This document shows positions 1 to 8,566 of a DNA stretch of 64,000 bases, one piece after another. A program made the position numbers and the translations under genes. The DNA is from Lachnoanaerobaculum sp. OBRC5-5 (GTDB lineage Bacteria; Bacillota; Clostridia; Lachnospirales; Lachnospiraceae), in the NCBI RefSeq assembly GCF_000296385.1, contig NZ_JH815185.1, positions 1,134,684 through 1,198,683 of the forward strand, written 5' to 3'. The number at the start of each line of letters is the position of its first letter. Positions within the stretch are counted from its first letter, which is position 1. Below the pieces are notes generated by a model. The model searched no databases. It had not been told where the DNA came from and was given only the letters and a program-made list of their open reading frames with translations.

Positions 1-240
1 AAACTTATAGATTTTAAAAATCCTCTCTTTTCCCGTTTTAGGATTAATCAGACCCGGTCTATATTGAGTAAACAATACCGGACTTCCCAACTTAATTCTA
101 ACCAATAATGCAATTATTATATACAACCAGCTAAATACAATAATCGCTAATCCTGAGCACAAAATATCAATCGCTCTTTTAATGTATCTTTCATAAAATC
201 CTATTTTGCGATACAGTTTATGATTATGTTTTCTTTTCAT
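1..240 (-). CDS. Sugar transferase (undecaprenyl-phosphate glycosyl-1-phosphate transferase), partial
   Basis: The gene starts at 240 and runs off the left edge, so only about 80 N-terminal residues are visible. They contain a basic start, then the RAIDILCSG segment leading into a hydrophobic membrane helix (about residues 22-48), then GSPVLFTQYRPGL, which matches the GxPvfFxQxRxG signature of the bacterial sugar transferase family (PglC/WcaJ/RfbP type). Known members move a sugar-1-phosphate from a UDP-sugar onto undecaprenyl phosphate at the inner membrane face, the first step in building a polymer repeat. An AGGAG ribosome site precedes the ATG. It lies just downstream of an aminotransferase and a 4,6-dehydratase, which suggests an amino-dideoxy sugar substrate (inference). 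The catalytic domain is outside the window. Confidence 0.85.
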   Translation of the reverse strand, partial: MKRKHNHKLYRKIGFYERYIKRAIDILCSGLAIIVFSWLYIIIALLVRIKLGSPVLFTQYRPGLINPKTGKERIFKIYKF

Positions 241-263
241 AAATCTCTCCTGCGATAACTTTA

Positions 264-1568
264 TTATTCAAAACATGATTTAATTATTTCAATAATTCTA
301 TCCTGCTGAAACAATGTCATTTTATTATCACTAGGTAAACATAATCCTCTTGAAAAAATATCCATTCCAACGTCAACTGACTCACCTATAATATAAGCAT
401 TTGTCCTGGCACGTCCGTTGCCATCTCTAACAATAAAGGAATTTAAACGATAAATAGGTTGCGAATGCATCGGCTTCCAAATTGGACGCCCCTCCGCATT
501 AATGTATGCCAAAGCTTCCAAAACTTCTGTAGGGCAAGTTTTGCCAAATTCCTTAACATAACAAACATCCTGCTCACCTCGAACCTGCTTACACATTGCC
601 TCTTGGTCAATAAGCATACATGACAGCCAATAATTTGGTTCTGTTTTTTCCCAATCTATAGGATTCATGGAAACCGGTAATCCTTTTAAACCTTCTTTAT
701 ATCTCTCATAAATAGTTTTTTTCTGTGCTATATGCTCATTTAAGAAAGGCAATTGCCCTCTCACCACGCCGGCAATCACATTACTCATACGATAGTTGTA
801 TCCGAGTTCTTCATGCTGATACCATGATGCATTTTCTCTGGACTGAGTTGACCATTTTCGGACTTTATTTGCAGCTTCTTCATCATCTGTAAGTAGGCAA
901 CCTCCGCTACTTCCGGTAATTATTTTATTTCCGTTAAATGATATGATATTGTAATCGCCAAATGTTCCTGTCTCTTTTCTTCTATAGCTTGCACCCATTG
1001 ATTCTGCCGCATCTTCTATCAAAATAGCATTGTACTTTTTTATAACGGAAATAAGTTCTTCCATCTTACCCGGTGTTCCATACAGATGTGCCATCACAAC
1101 TATCTTTACATCAGGGTATATTTCAAATGCTTTCTCAAGTGCTTTCGGATCCATATTCCATGTATCGTATTCAGTATCTATAAATACAGGCTCCCCACCT
1201 TCATATACAACCGGGTTTACAGTAGCGGCAAATGTCATATCTGAGCAAAAAACTTTCCTACCCTGTAAAGCCCCTACTCCGGGTTTTGGCATACCATATG
1301 CCTTTAGCCCTGCCAGCTTCATTGCCATATGAAGAGCTGCTGTACCTGATGATAATGCTACTGAATGTTTAACCCCTATATATTCGGAAACCTGCTTTTC
1401 AACTTCATCAATATTTTTTCCTACTGTCGACATCCAGTTTGTATTATAGGCTTCTGACATATATTCAAGTTCTTTTCCATGCATGGTAGGACTACTTAGC
1501 CACACTCTCTTATCAAATTTTTCATATATTTTATCTGTACTAAACATCTTCCCTCTCTTTTTTATCAT
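264..1568 (-). CDS. DegT/DnrJ/EryC1/StrS-family PLP aminotransferase (nucleotide-sugar)
   Basis: 434 residues of the sugar aminotransferase family. It shows the cofactor phosphate-binding SSGTAALH (about 73-80), the ring-stacking/acidic EDAAE (185-189) and the Schiff-base lysine in SFNGNK (K215). The family transaminates 4-keto sugars made by 4,6-dehydratases, using glutamate; the gene just upstream encodes such a dehydratase, so the pair probably makes a UDP-4-amino-4,6-dideoxy sugar, as PglF/PglE do. The start is uncertain: the first ATG (1568) has no clear ribosome site, whereas the ATG at 1547 (MFSTDK) follows GAGAGGG closely and may be the true start. A terminator-like hairpin separates it from the dehydratase, so its level may differ from the rest of the operon. 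Confidence 0.88.
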   Translation of the reverse strand: MIKKRGKMFSTDKIYEKFDKRVWLSSPTMHGKELEYMSEAYNTNWMSTVGKNIDEVEKQVSEYIGVKHSVALSSGTAALHMAMKLAGLKAYGMPKPGVGALQGRKVFCSDMTFAATVNPVVYEGGEPVFIDTEYDTWNMDPKALEKAFEIYPDVKIVVMAHLYGTPGKMEELISVIKKYNAILIEDAAESMGASYRRKETGTFGDYNIISFNGNKIITGSSGGCLLTDDEEAANKVRKWSTQSRENASWYQHEELGYNYRMSNVIAGVVRGQLPFLNEHIAQKKTIYERYKEGLKGLPVSMNPIDWEKTEPNYWLSCMLIDQEAMCKQVRGEQDVCYVKEFGKTCPTEVLEALAYINAEGRPIWKPMHSQPIYRLNSFIVRDGNGRARTNAYIIGESVDVGMDIFSRGLCLPSDNKMTLFQQDRIIEIIKSCFE

Positions 1569-1603
1569 ATATACTTATGATAACCAATAAACTCAATACA
1601 AAG

Positions 1604-1638
1604 AAAAAAGCCTACAAGACTGCTCCTGTAAGCTTTTT
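1604..1638 (-). terminator. Rho-independent terminator or attenuator between dehydratase and aminotransferase genes
   Basis: On the minus strand AAAAAGCTTACAGGAG pairs with CTTGTAGGCTTTTTT across a four-base loop, with two G-U type mismatches, and ends in a run of T. It lies just after the dehydratase stop and before the aminotransferase start, inside what otherwise looks like one operon. Confidence 0.7.
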
Positions 1639-1650
1639 GAGTTGATAAAA

Positions 1651-3702
1651 TCAATTTGCCGCCTGTGGTAAGTCTTCATGATGTAATCCGTCTGCAATTT
1701 CATTTTTATTATCAAACAATTCACTATTTATACTTTCAACATGAGCTGTATGATATGTTGTTACTATCTGCTTTATATGTTCACGAATATTTCCGTTATT
1801 TTCTCCCATATATACGGATAATAACTTAAGCTGTTTTAAAAACTTATCTTCATTAAAATCAATAGGCTTACCGATACTTATCAGCTTATTCGGTGTAGTC
1901 TCCAGGCCTTCCTCGGACATAAGTCTCTCTTCAAAGAGCTTCTCACCCGGGCGAAGTCCTGAGTATTCTATCTTGATATCAATATCCGGGCGAAGCCCTG
2001 ACAGTCTGATAAGATTTCTTGCCATTGTGTCTATCTTTATCGGTGTACCCATATCCAGGACAAATATCTCTCCGCCCTTTGCATAGTTTCCTGCCTGCAG
2101 TACCAATGAAACGGCTTCCGATATTGTCATAAAATATCTGATAATATCAGGATGTGTAACTGTGACGGGTCCTCCTGCTTCTATTTGCTTTTTAAACTTA
2201 GGTATTACCGAGCCGTTGCTTCCAAGCACATTTCCAAATCTGACAGCCGCAAACTCTGTAGTAGGATTTTCTACAGCACTGTAGTATTTCTCCATCTCTA
2301 TGATTCGGTTATCTTTCAAAACTTGTATCGGTCTAAGCTCACTTGCTCTTTTTTCCTTTACTTTCCTTGCAAATGTCTGGATGATCATTTCGCACATTCT
2401 CTTGCTGGCTCCCATTACATTTGTAGGGTTTACCGCCTTATCTGTAGAGATAAGTACAAATCTTTTACATCCGTAATGCAGTGCCGCAAGTGCGGTATTG
2501 TATGTTCCCATTACATTGTTCTTTATAGCTTCACAAGGACTGTCCTCCATAAGCGGAACATGCTTATGTGCCGCCGCATGGTATACCACATCAGGTTTGA
2601 ATGTTGCAAATACCTGTTCAAGCTTCCTCAAATCTCTCACAGATCCTATTATTGTATCCAGATTCAACTTCGGATAGTTCATCAAAAGTTCCTGTTCAAT
2701 CTCATAGGCATTGTTCTCATAAATATCAAATATTATAAGATGCTTAGGTGAATGTGCTGCAATCTGCCTGCAAAGTTCACTTCCTATAGAACCGCCTCCG
2801 CCTGTTACCATGATAGTCTTACCGTTTAGATAGTTGAATATCTCATCTAGATCTACTTTAATAGGAGCTCTGCCAAGTAAATCCTCGATATTTACATCTT
2901 TTAAATCTTTAACTTGAACTTTACCGTTTGCAAGCTGACACATTCCCGGCAGATTTTTCAGTATGCATCCTGATTCCTTGCAGATATTTAATATCTTACT
3001 GAGTTCCTCAGGACTGCTTCCGGGTATTGCTACGTATATTTTATCTATTCTATAGTGCTTTACATTGTCAAGTATTCTGTTTCTTCCGCCCGTTATCGGT
3101 ATATTGTCAACAGTTCTTCCCCATTTTGACTTGTCGTCATCTATAAAGCAAATCACACTGTCATTATAGTCAACCGATCTTTTGATATCTCTTAAAAGCA
3201 ATCTTCCCGCATTTCCTGCACCTACTATCATCACTCTTGACATATCTTTTTGTGACTTTTTTACATTTTCTCTGTCTGAACGCAGTAAAAGCACAAATCT
3301 ATAGGAAAATCGACTTCCAAGAACTGCCAAAAACTGTATCAGAATTCCTAATAAATAGTAAGCTATCGGCATTCTTTCAAACATCAGTGTAATAAGTAAA
3401 GTATGTAAAAATCCTGTTATAATGCTTGCATACATTACATGCTTTAATTCTGTATAACTTGCAAACTGCCATATGCTTCTGTACAGCTTTAAAGCAATAA
3501 AAGTTATTAAGGTTATTAGGGTATATATAGGAACAAATTTTGACCACGCCAATATATATTTACCCTCAATACGTGAAAACTGTAAGTCAAACCGCAGCCA
3601 CAGTCCCACAAGATATGACAAATTTACCGCAATCATATCATAGATAGCCAGCATTATAGCCGCACCATGTAAGTAATTTAGTTTTAAGTCCCGTTCTTGC
3701 AT
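1651..3702 (-). CDS. Membrane nucleoside-diphosphate-sugar 4,6-dehydratase (PglF/WbpM/CapD family)
   Basis: 683 residues from the ATG at 3702, chosen because GGGGGAGAA stands just before it; an ATG 48 bases further upstream has no such site. Four hydrophobic helices fill roughly the first 130 residues. A first Rossmann domain begins at VMIVGAGNAG (157-166) and the catalytic SDR domain at TGGGGSIGS (300-308). The active site has STDKAVNPTNVMGASK (about 419-434), where the usual SDR tyrosine is a methionine, a known feature of the long PglF/WbpM-type dehydratases. These enzymes turn UDP-GlcNAc into the 4-keto-6-deoxy sugar. It sits between the capsule regulatory genes and the aminotransferase. 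Confidence 0.92.
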   Translation of the reverse strand: MQERDLKLNYLHGAAIMLAIYDMIAVNLSYLVGLWLRFDLQFSRIEGKYILAWSKFVPIYTLITLITFIALKLYRSIWQFASYTELKHVMYASIITGFLHTLLITLMFERMPIAYYLLGILIQFLAVLGSRFSYRFVLLLRSDRENVKKSQKDMSRVMIVGAGNAGRLLLRDIKRSVDYNDSVICFIDDDKSKWGRTVDNIPITGGRNRILDNVKHYRIDKIYVAIPGSSPEELSKILNICKESGCILKNLPGMCQLANGKVQVKDLKDVNIEDLLGRAPIKVDLDEIFNYLNGKTIMVTGGGGSIGSELCRQIAAHSPKHLIIFDIYENNAYEIEQELLMNYPKLNLDTIIGSVRDLRKLEQVFATFKPDVVYHAAAHKHVPLMEDSPCEAIKNNVMGTYNTALAALHYGCKRFVLISTDKAVNPTNVMGASKRMCEMIIQTFARKVKEKRASELRPIQVLKDNRIIEMEKYYSAVENPTTEFAAVRFGNVLGSNGSVIPKFKKQIEAGGPVTVTHPDIIRYFMTISEAVSLVLQAGNYAKGGEIFVLDMGTPIKIDTMARNLIRLSGLRPDIDIKIEYSGLRPGEKLFEERLMSEEGLETTPNKLISIGKPIDFNEDKFLKQLKLLSVYMGENNGNIREHIKQIVTTYHTAHVESINSELFDNKNEIADGLHHEDLPQAAN

Positions 3703-3733
3703 TTCTCCCCCATAGACTTTTATCTTGCGAGTC

Positions 3734-4399
3734 TTATTTATAAACAACACATATTGTAGATGATCCGTTTATTAAAGTATCCAATGTTTTATCCTGATGA
3801 TTTATACCGAATACCTCTGTAGGTGCCCAGTTGCCTGTAATATTTGCATAGGCAATAACCTTTATATCCTTGCCTTCTACCATATTCGGTACATATATTC
3901 TGACCTTGGTAGGCACATCTGATATTTTACCCTGTGCATCGGTAGTGATTAATGCTAAGGTTTTTCCCACAGCCTTATATTCTGCAAATTCTTTTAATCC
4001 TGTAGCTTCACTGATGCTTCCGCCTTCATTAATGCTGTTTATACTTGCTACAACCTTTTCAGGAAGACCTGTTGTTTCACTTTCCGGTGCCGGAACAGTG
4101 GCATGCCCATTATCGAGAGCTCCAAAAAATCCTGTTGTTGTGGTTGATGCCTGAGTATTTGTTCCTGTTGTTTTTGTACCTGTCTTAGTTCCACCGGATG
4201 TTCCTGTACTTGAACTGCCCCTACTGCTGCTTCTGCTACGGCTTCCACCACCGCCGCTACGACTTCCGCCGCCACCACCGCTTCTTCCGGTCTGACCGGA
4301 GTTCTGGTTTCCTCCTTGAATACTGGGTGCCGCAAAATTTGTTCCTACCATTGATATAGCCAATATACAAGACAATATCGCAATAATTCTTTTCTTCAT
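3734..4399 (-). CDS. Exported Gly/Ser/Thr-rich protein of unknown function in the polysaccharide operon
   Basis: 221 residues that I cannot assign to a named family. A signal peptide covers about residues 1-23 (MKKR, then a hydrophobic stretch, cleavage near NFAAP). Residues about 30-90 are low complexity: Gly/Ser/Arg runs, then Thr/Gly. Residues 110-221 look folded, with alternating beta-type segments (KVRIYVPNM, IKVIAYANI) ending in STICVVYK. The DNA of the linker is unusually GC-rich because of glycine codons. It lies 27 bases downstream of the LCP gene and upstream of the dehydratase, so it is probably co-transcribed with the capsule genes. A role in surface anchoring is only a guess. Confidence 0.75.
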   Translation of the reverse strand: MKKRIIAILSCILAISMVGTNFAAPSIQGGNQNSGQTGRSGGGGGSRSGGGGSRSRSSSRGSSSTGTSGGTKTGTKTTGTNTQASTTTTGFFGALDNGHATVPAPESETTGLPEKVVASINSINEGGSISEATGLKEFAEYKAVGKTLALITTDAQGKISDVPTKVRIYVPNMVEGKDIKVIAYANITGNWAPTEVFGINHQDKTLDTLINGSSTICVVYK

Positions 4400-4426
4400 A
4401 TCCCTATCCCTTTCTTTAGCGTTTCT

Positions 4427-5419
4427 TTACTCTGCTGTGTAAAACAGATCAATAATTTTATTCATTACCTTATCCCTGTCCATATAAAACTCATCATAAA
4501 TTTCCGTTTTTTTGTTTTCTCCCTCCAATACATACATTCTGTCTCCGTTAAAGTCTTTATCCGTCATGGCACAGGCGGCAAGTTTTAAAAGCATATCTTT
4601 TTGCATATCAGTATAATAATAGGGGCTTATCTCTTTTAAAATATTTTCAATCAAAGAATCCCCTTTAAACTGCGTAAGCTTTTTTTGATAAGCCTCCACA
4701 TAGACTTTATGTGCTTCTATTCTGGTCATTGCAGAAAAATCCCTATCCGTATCCCTGTACCTTAAGAACTTTTCAGCCTGATCGCCCTTTAACAGAACTT
4801 TTTTATCTTTCACAAATGCAGTATCCGCTTTTTCCATACCTTCGCATGGTATAATCACCTCCACTCCGCCTATTGCATCATTTATACTTTTTACGGCGGA
4901 TGTATTTATTGCTATATATTTATCTATAAATAAGCCTTCAAAAAGTTCACTTACAGACTCCTTCATAAAATCTGCACTGATCTCATTGCCGTCACCGAAA
5001 GCGTATGCCATTGTTATATGCTGCAGTGTTTTTCCCATAATATTTCCACTGACATCTGTTACCGGTATTTGAGCCATTGTATCTCTTGGTATAATTATCA
5101 TATCAAGTCTGTTATTTACAGTATCCCAGGCAATAAGCCCTATACTGTCAGCCTGCCCTCCGGAACCTGCATCCTGTATATAATGCATATCAACATTTGA
5201 ATCTATTCCCAGTGCCAGTATTGCCTTTACATAGCTCTTTCTTTTATATTTTTTCCCATTCAGATCCGTATAACTTTTATCGGGCTTTGTCTGTGCTTTT
5301 TCATTTATTGTTGTTGCTATTATTCCCGCATTGTTTCTCTTTATACTTACAGCGATAACTACCACTGCAGATAATATAATCATGCAAATAATAAGCACCT
5401 TTTTTATTGATGTTTTCAT
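4427..5419 (-). CDS. LytR-CpsA-Psr (LCP) family glycopolymer ligase
   Basis: 330 residues with one N-terminal membrane helix (about 8-26) and an outside LCP domain. The family's phosphate-binding arginines are visible in PRDTM (111-115) and in RYRDTDRDF followed by MTRIEAH (about 220-236). LCP proteins transfer undecaprenyl-linked glycopolymers to peptidoglycan. The start overlaps the kinase gene stop by four bases (ATGA), so the two are translationally coupled. In this position it probably attaches the polysaccharide made by the operon to the wall. Confidence 0.92.
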   Translation of the reverse strand: MKTSIKKVLIICMIILSAVVVIAVSIKRNNAGIIATTINEKAQTKPDKSYTDLNGKKYKRKSYVKAILALGIDSNVDMHYIQDAGSGGQADSIGLIAWDTVNNRLDMIIIPRDTMAQIPVTDVSGNIMGKTLQHITMAYAFGDGNEISADFMKESVSELFEGLFIDKYIAINTSAVKSINDAIGGVEVIIPCEGMEKADTAFVKDKKVLLKGDQAEKFLRYRDTDRDFSAMTRIEAHKVYVEAYQKKLTQFKGDSLIENILKEISPYYYTDMQKDMLLKLAACAMTDKDFNGDRMYVLEGENKKTEIYDEFYMDRDKVMNKIIDLFYTAE

Positions 5420-6096
5420 TTTTTATAACTGTAGTAGTCCCCGTAATATTTATAATGATAGCTGTTCTTTTTCATCTCAACTCCGTTTAAAACCGCTCCT
5501 ATAATTTTACAATTCACTTTTTCAAGCTGGTCTTTAACTCTTTTTACCATCCTTTGACTGACTGTTGAACTCCTCACCACTATTACGGCTCCATCAACAC
5601 ATCTTCCTATAATCGCCGCATCTGCAATATTGCTTATTGGAGGAGAATCAATAATGATATAATCATAAATCTTTCTTTGCTCCTTTATAAACTCATCCAG
5701 TTTCAGCTCATATAAAAGTTCTGCGGGATTAGGTGCATACGGTCCTGAAAATACCACATCCATATTTTTTATATTGGTCTTATATATAATGCTGTCAGTA
5801 TTCATACCGCTTAGAAACTGACTGAGTCCCTCTACTTCTTCCTTTATCAGATACCTTGTTGTAAGCATTGACTTTCTCATATCGGCATCAATATAAAGTA
5901 TTTTTTTATCTATTTGAGCCAGACTTCTTGCCAATTGAAAGCTTGTTTCAGACTTTCCCTCTCCATGTATTGAGCTTGTAAAAAGTATTACCTTTAAATT
6001 TGCACCTGAGAACTGAAGATTTGTTCTAAGTATTCTTACAGACTCTTCATACAAAAAGCCCTTGTCAATTCCGTCCAAATTGAATAATATTTCCAA
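5416..6096 (-). CDS. CpsD/CapB-type tyrosine-protein kinase
   Basis: 226 residues of the bacterial BY-kinase family. It shows Walker A (SSIHGEGKS, 41-49), Walker A' (LYIDADMRKS, 68-77) and Walker B (YIIIDSPP, about 146-153). The C-terminus is a tyrosine cluster (SYHYKYYGDYYSYKK, 212-226), the usual autophosphorylation tail. Such kinases work with a membrane chain-length partner, encoded just upstream, and are reversed by the CpsB-type phosphatase at the head of the operon. The start codon is TTG at 6096, with GAGGAG about ten bases upstream; no better ATG exists. Confidence 0.93.
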   Translation of the reverse strand: MEILFNLDGIDKGFLYEESVRILRTNLQFSGANLKVILFTSSIHGEGKSETSFQLARSLAQIDKKILYIDADMRKSMLTTRYLIKEEVEGLSQFLSGMNTDSIIYKTNIKNMDVVFSGPYAPNPAELLYELKLDEFIKEQRKIYDYIIIDSPPISNIADAAIIGRCVDGAVIVVRSSTVSQRMVKRVKDQLEKVNCKIIGAVLNGVEMKKNSYHYKYYGDYYSYKK

Positions 6097-6117
6097 TGTT
6101 TATCTTCTCCTCTCAAG

Positions 6118-6810
6118 TTACTTACTTTTTTTATACTCAGGTAAGCTGGCAAGAATTGTAAGTCCAAGATTCTTTTCCAAATCATCCTCGCTCTTTATGC
6201 TGTCATCCAGTAATTCTATAGTTATAATAATGGCTGAAATCAGGCAAACACCTAAAATCCCTCCAAGTACTGCATTTTTCTTTATACTCGGACCTGATTT
6301 TTCATATGAAGCTATTCCAAACTCGATAATCTTTGGCGGAACCACCTCCATCAAATCACCTATATATTGTGATGATGACATTGATATCTGATTTACAATC
6401 TCTTTTGCATTCTCAGGATCAGGATCCGTAACAGTAAGCGAGAGTATTCTTGTATCCGGGGGATTATCAATCTTAAGCTTACTTCTTAGCTGTTTATAAT
6501 TTATATTAAGTCCCAACTTTTCAATAACTTCCTCCAGCACCGGTCTGCTCTGTATTATAATCTTATAGTCCTTAGTCAGTTGGCTGCCTATTTGCAGGTC
6601 TGCCAATGAATTAAGTGTGGTTTCCTTTGATAAAACATACATCTGTGAGGTGGATTGGTATTGCGGTGTGATTAAAAACATACTGATTCCTATAGCCGAT
6701 GCACAGCCAAGTATTCCAAACAATATAATCATCCACCATTTCCTTTTTAAAACAAAAAGCAATTCAAGTAAGTCTATCTCTGTGTCTTCATTTATCATTC
6801 TGTCACCCAT
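6118..6810 (-). CDS. Wzz/CpsC-type polysaccharide chain-length regulator
   Basis: 230 residues with a membrane helix near each end (about 32-52 and 180-200) and a Wzz-type N-terminus (EIDLLELLFVLKRKWW), the layout of the Gram-positive CpsC/CapA kinase activators. Before the second helix lies a proline-containing segment (EVVPPKIIEFG), typical of the family. It should pair with the separate kinase encoded next to it to control polymer length and kinase activity at the membrane. The start at 6810 has GGAG seven bases upstream. Confidence 0.9.
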   Translation of the reverse strand: MGDRMINEDTEIDLLELLFVLKRKWWMIILFGILGCASAIGISMFLITPQYQSTSQMYVLSKETTLNSLADLQIGSQLTKDYKIIIQSRPVLEEVIEKLGLNINYKQLRSKLKIDNPPDTRILSLTVTDPDPENAKEIVNQISMSSSQYIGDLMEVVPPKIIEFGIASYEKSGPSIKKNAVLGGILGVCLISAIIITIELLDDSIKSEDDLEKNLGLTILASLPEYKKSK

Positions 6811-6824
6811 CTGCCTGCTCCATT

Positions 6825-7538
6825 CTATTTGTTTAAAATAATATTATTTGCATTATCATAGGTTATTTCCCTAAAATGCTTTTCTACTCCTTTTGAAAGC
6901 CATCGTAATGCATTTGCTACATCCGGTTCCCTGCCGCCGATTCTATGCATATCCGTTGCCATAAAGGAAATATATCCGTTTTTTATCTGCCTTTTACACC
7001 AATAAGCATCTATGTCAAAAATCCCTCCTTTTATGCTTCCATAATTCATTTGAAATAATGCTCCCATATCCATTATCTCCATAAATCGGTCCGACTTTCT
7101 TAAGCAGATATAGCGCTCCACATGTGCAAATATCGGAATATATCCTGCAAATATAATATCTCTTGTTGCCCTCTTTAAATAACTAAAGCTGACAGCAGGT
7201 ACAAATTCCACCAGTATATACTTACTGTTTGCCAAGGTAAGATACTCACCTTTTTTAATTTTTTCTATAGCTGAACCGGAATAAAATATTTCCTGTCCGG
7301 TATAGATTTCACAGTCCATATTCCTCTCATGAATTTTTGACCTTATTATATTTATTTTTTCTATAATCTCCTCCGGCTTTAGATTCGGCATTGTATGAGG
7401 TGTTGCTATTATTTTTTTAATTCCCTGCCCCCTTGCCATATCTATAAGCTTAAGAGATTCTTCCAAATTCCTTGCTCCATCATCCACATCAAAAACTATA
7501 TGTGAATGTATGTCTATTAAATACTCATTACCTTTCAT
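6825..7538 (-). CDS. CpsB/YwqE-type manganese-dependent tyrosine-protein phosphatase (PHP)
   Basis: 237 residues of the PHP metal-dependent phosphatase family. The metal ligands are visible as IDIHSHI followed by DVDDGA (9-22), ATPHTMPN (about 46-53), the FAHVERY block near residue 140 and ATDMHRIGGR near 196. In Gram-positive capsule loci this enzyme dephosphorylates the tyrosine tail of the kinase. It is the first gene after the operon promoter at 7589-7616. Confidence 0.93.
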   Translation of the reverse strand: MKGNEYLIDIHSHIVFDVDDGARNLEESLKLIDMARGQGIKKIIATPHTMPNLKPEEIIEKINIIRSKIHERNMDCEIYTGQEIFYSGSAIEKIKKGEYLTLANSKYILVEFVPAVSFSYLKRATRDIIFAGYIPIFAHVERYICLRKSDRFMEIMDMGALFQMNYGSIKGGIFDIDAYWCKRQIKNGYISFMATDMHRIGGREPDVANALRWLSKGVEKHFREITYDNANNIILNK

Positions 7539-7588
7539 ATTCCTTTATTTTTATTTTCTTTTTTATTAACATTTGTTTTGACTTCTCT

Positions 7589-7616
7589 ATTATACTGCTA
7601 GATATAATTTATTCAA
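7589..7616 (-). promoter_or_regulatory. Promoter of the polysaccharide operon
   Basis: On the minus strand TTGAAT (7616-7611), a 16-base spacer and TATAAT (7594-7589) form a near-consensus housekeeping promoter about 50 bases upstream of the cpsB-like start. Confidence 0.75.
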
Positions 7617-7861
7617 TGAGAACTTTATCTTTGCTTAATTATATATTAATATTTTTGTTAACTGTGCTTAAATATTGCTTTGTACTTTCAGTTTGGGGTT
7701 TGTTCTTCGGGATTTTATATAATCAAGGGGATCTTTTTAGCATTTCAGCCAATATCATCATTTTTTTCATTCAGAAATTTTGGTTCTATATGTGTTTTAA
7801 CTGTTGATATTCATTGAAATTCATTGTATCTTTATATTATTAAAATTTTTTGGAGGAATTG
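7617..7861. other. Divergent intergenic region between capsule operon and response regulator
   Basis: AT-rich, with no supported gene. A hydrophobic plus-strand frame (from 7616, 63 codons) has no ribosome site and its start lies on the capsule promoter. Near the right end a ten-base direct repeat (ATTCATTGAA then ATTCATTGTA, 7809-7828) lies between a possible -35 (TTGATA, 7804-7809) and a possible -10 (TATCTT, 7827-7832) for the regulator gene; both are weak calls. Confidence 0.45.
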
Positions 7862-8524
7862 ATGAGACTTTTAATATGCGAAGATGAAGAAGATATTTTG
7901 AACGGACTTGCAAAGGGACTTCGCAAACTGAACTATTATGTCGATACTGCTATGGACGGTGAAGAAGCTCTTTCTCTTTATTTTGAGTCCGAATATGATC
8001 TTATAATACTTGATCTTAATATGCCGAAGCTTGACGGGTTGGAAGTTTTAAAGACTATCAGAGAGGACAATGCTGAAAGTAAGGTTATTATTTTATCTGC
8101 CAGAGATACACTAAATGATAAGGTGCTTGGACTTGATTTGGGTGCAAATGATTATCTGGTAAAGCCCTTTCATTTTAGAGAATTGGAAGCAAGGATAAGG
8201 GTGCTTTTACGCAATAATTACAGCACAAATGATGATACTATAAGAATTGAATCTCAGGATATCACTCTCTATCTCAGTAAAAAACAGGTTCAAAAGGGCG
8301 GTGAGATCATATCTCTTACACCTAAGGAATATTCTATATTTGAATACCTTTGTATAAACAAGGGTAATCTGATTTCTACAGGAGAACTCCTTGAGCATAA
8401 TATTGATATGAATGCCAATGATGCTTCAAAAGTAATAAAAGTACATATAGCCGCTATCAGAAAAAAACTTGGAAGTGATGTAATAAAAACAAACAGAGGT
8501 ATGGGATATACTATAAATGACTAG
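7862..8524 (+). CDS. OmpR/PhoB-family response regulator
   Basis: 220 residues from the ATG at 7862, which follows TGGAGGA; an in-frame TTG 12 bases earlier overlaps that ribosome site and is rejected. The receiver domain has the acidic pair EDEED near the start, the phospho-acceptor aspartate in LIILDLNMP (about 51), the switch in IILSARD, and the lysine in YLVKPF (about 101). The C-terminal winged helix ends in KTNRGMGYTIND. No kinase gene is adjacent. The only kinase in the window (13957-15033) also lacks a regulator, so the two may be partners (inference). Its last codons form half of a terminator hairpin. Confidence 0.95.
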   Translation: MRLLICEDEEDILNGLAKGLRKLNYYVDTAMDGEEALSLYFESEYDLIILDLNMPKLDGLEVLKTIREDNAESKVIILSARDTLNDKVLGLDLGANDYLVKPFHFRELEARIRVLLRNNYSTNDDTIRIESQDITLYLSKKQVQKGGEIISLTPKEYSIFEYLCINKGNLISTGELLEHNIDMNANDASKVIKVHIAAIRKKLGSDVIKTNRGMGYTIND

Positions 8525-8540
8525 TATATCCCATACCTCT
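8495..8540. terminator. Bidirectional terminator: perfect 19-bp inverted repeat overlapping the regulator stop codon
   Basis: AGAGGTATGGGATATACTA (8495-8513) is repeated exactly in reverse at 8522-8540, with an eight-base loop that holds the TGA stop. T-rich sequence follows on both sides, so it can end both the plus-strand regulator and the converging minus-strand TlpA-like gene. The left arm codes for RGMGYT of the regulator. Confidence 0.85.
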
Positions 8541-8566
8541 TTAATATTTTAGTTTAAATTATCATA

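Noticed and set aside
4048-4335. Ala/Val/Glu-rich minus-strand frame
   Set aside because: It is a shifted reading of the Gly/Ser-rich exported protein gene; the low-complexity DNA leaves several frames open.
7472-7807. Plus-strand hydrophobic frame in the divergent region
   Set aside because: It begins inside the opposite-strand phosphatase gene, has no ribosome site and covers the capsule promoter; AT-rich DNA gives such frames by chance.
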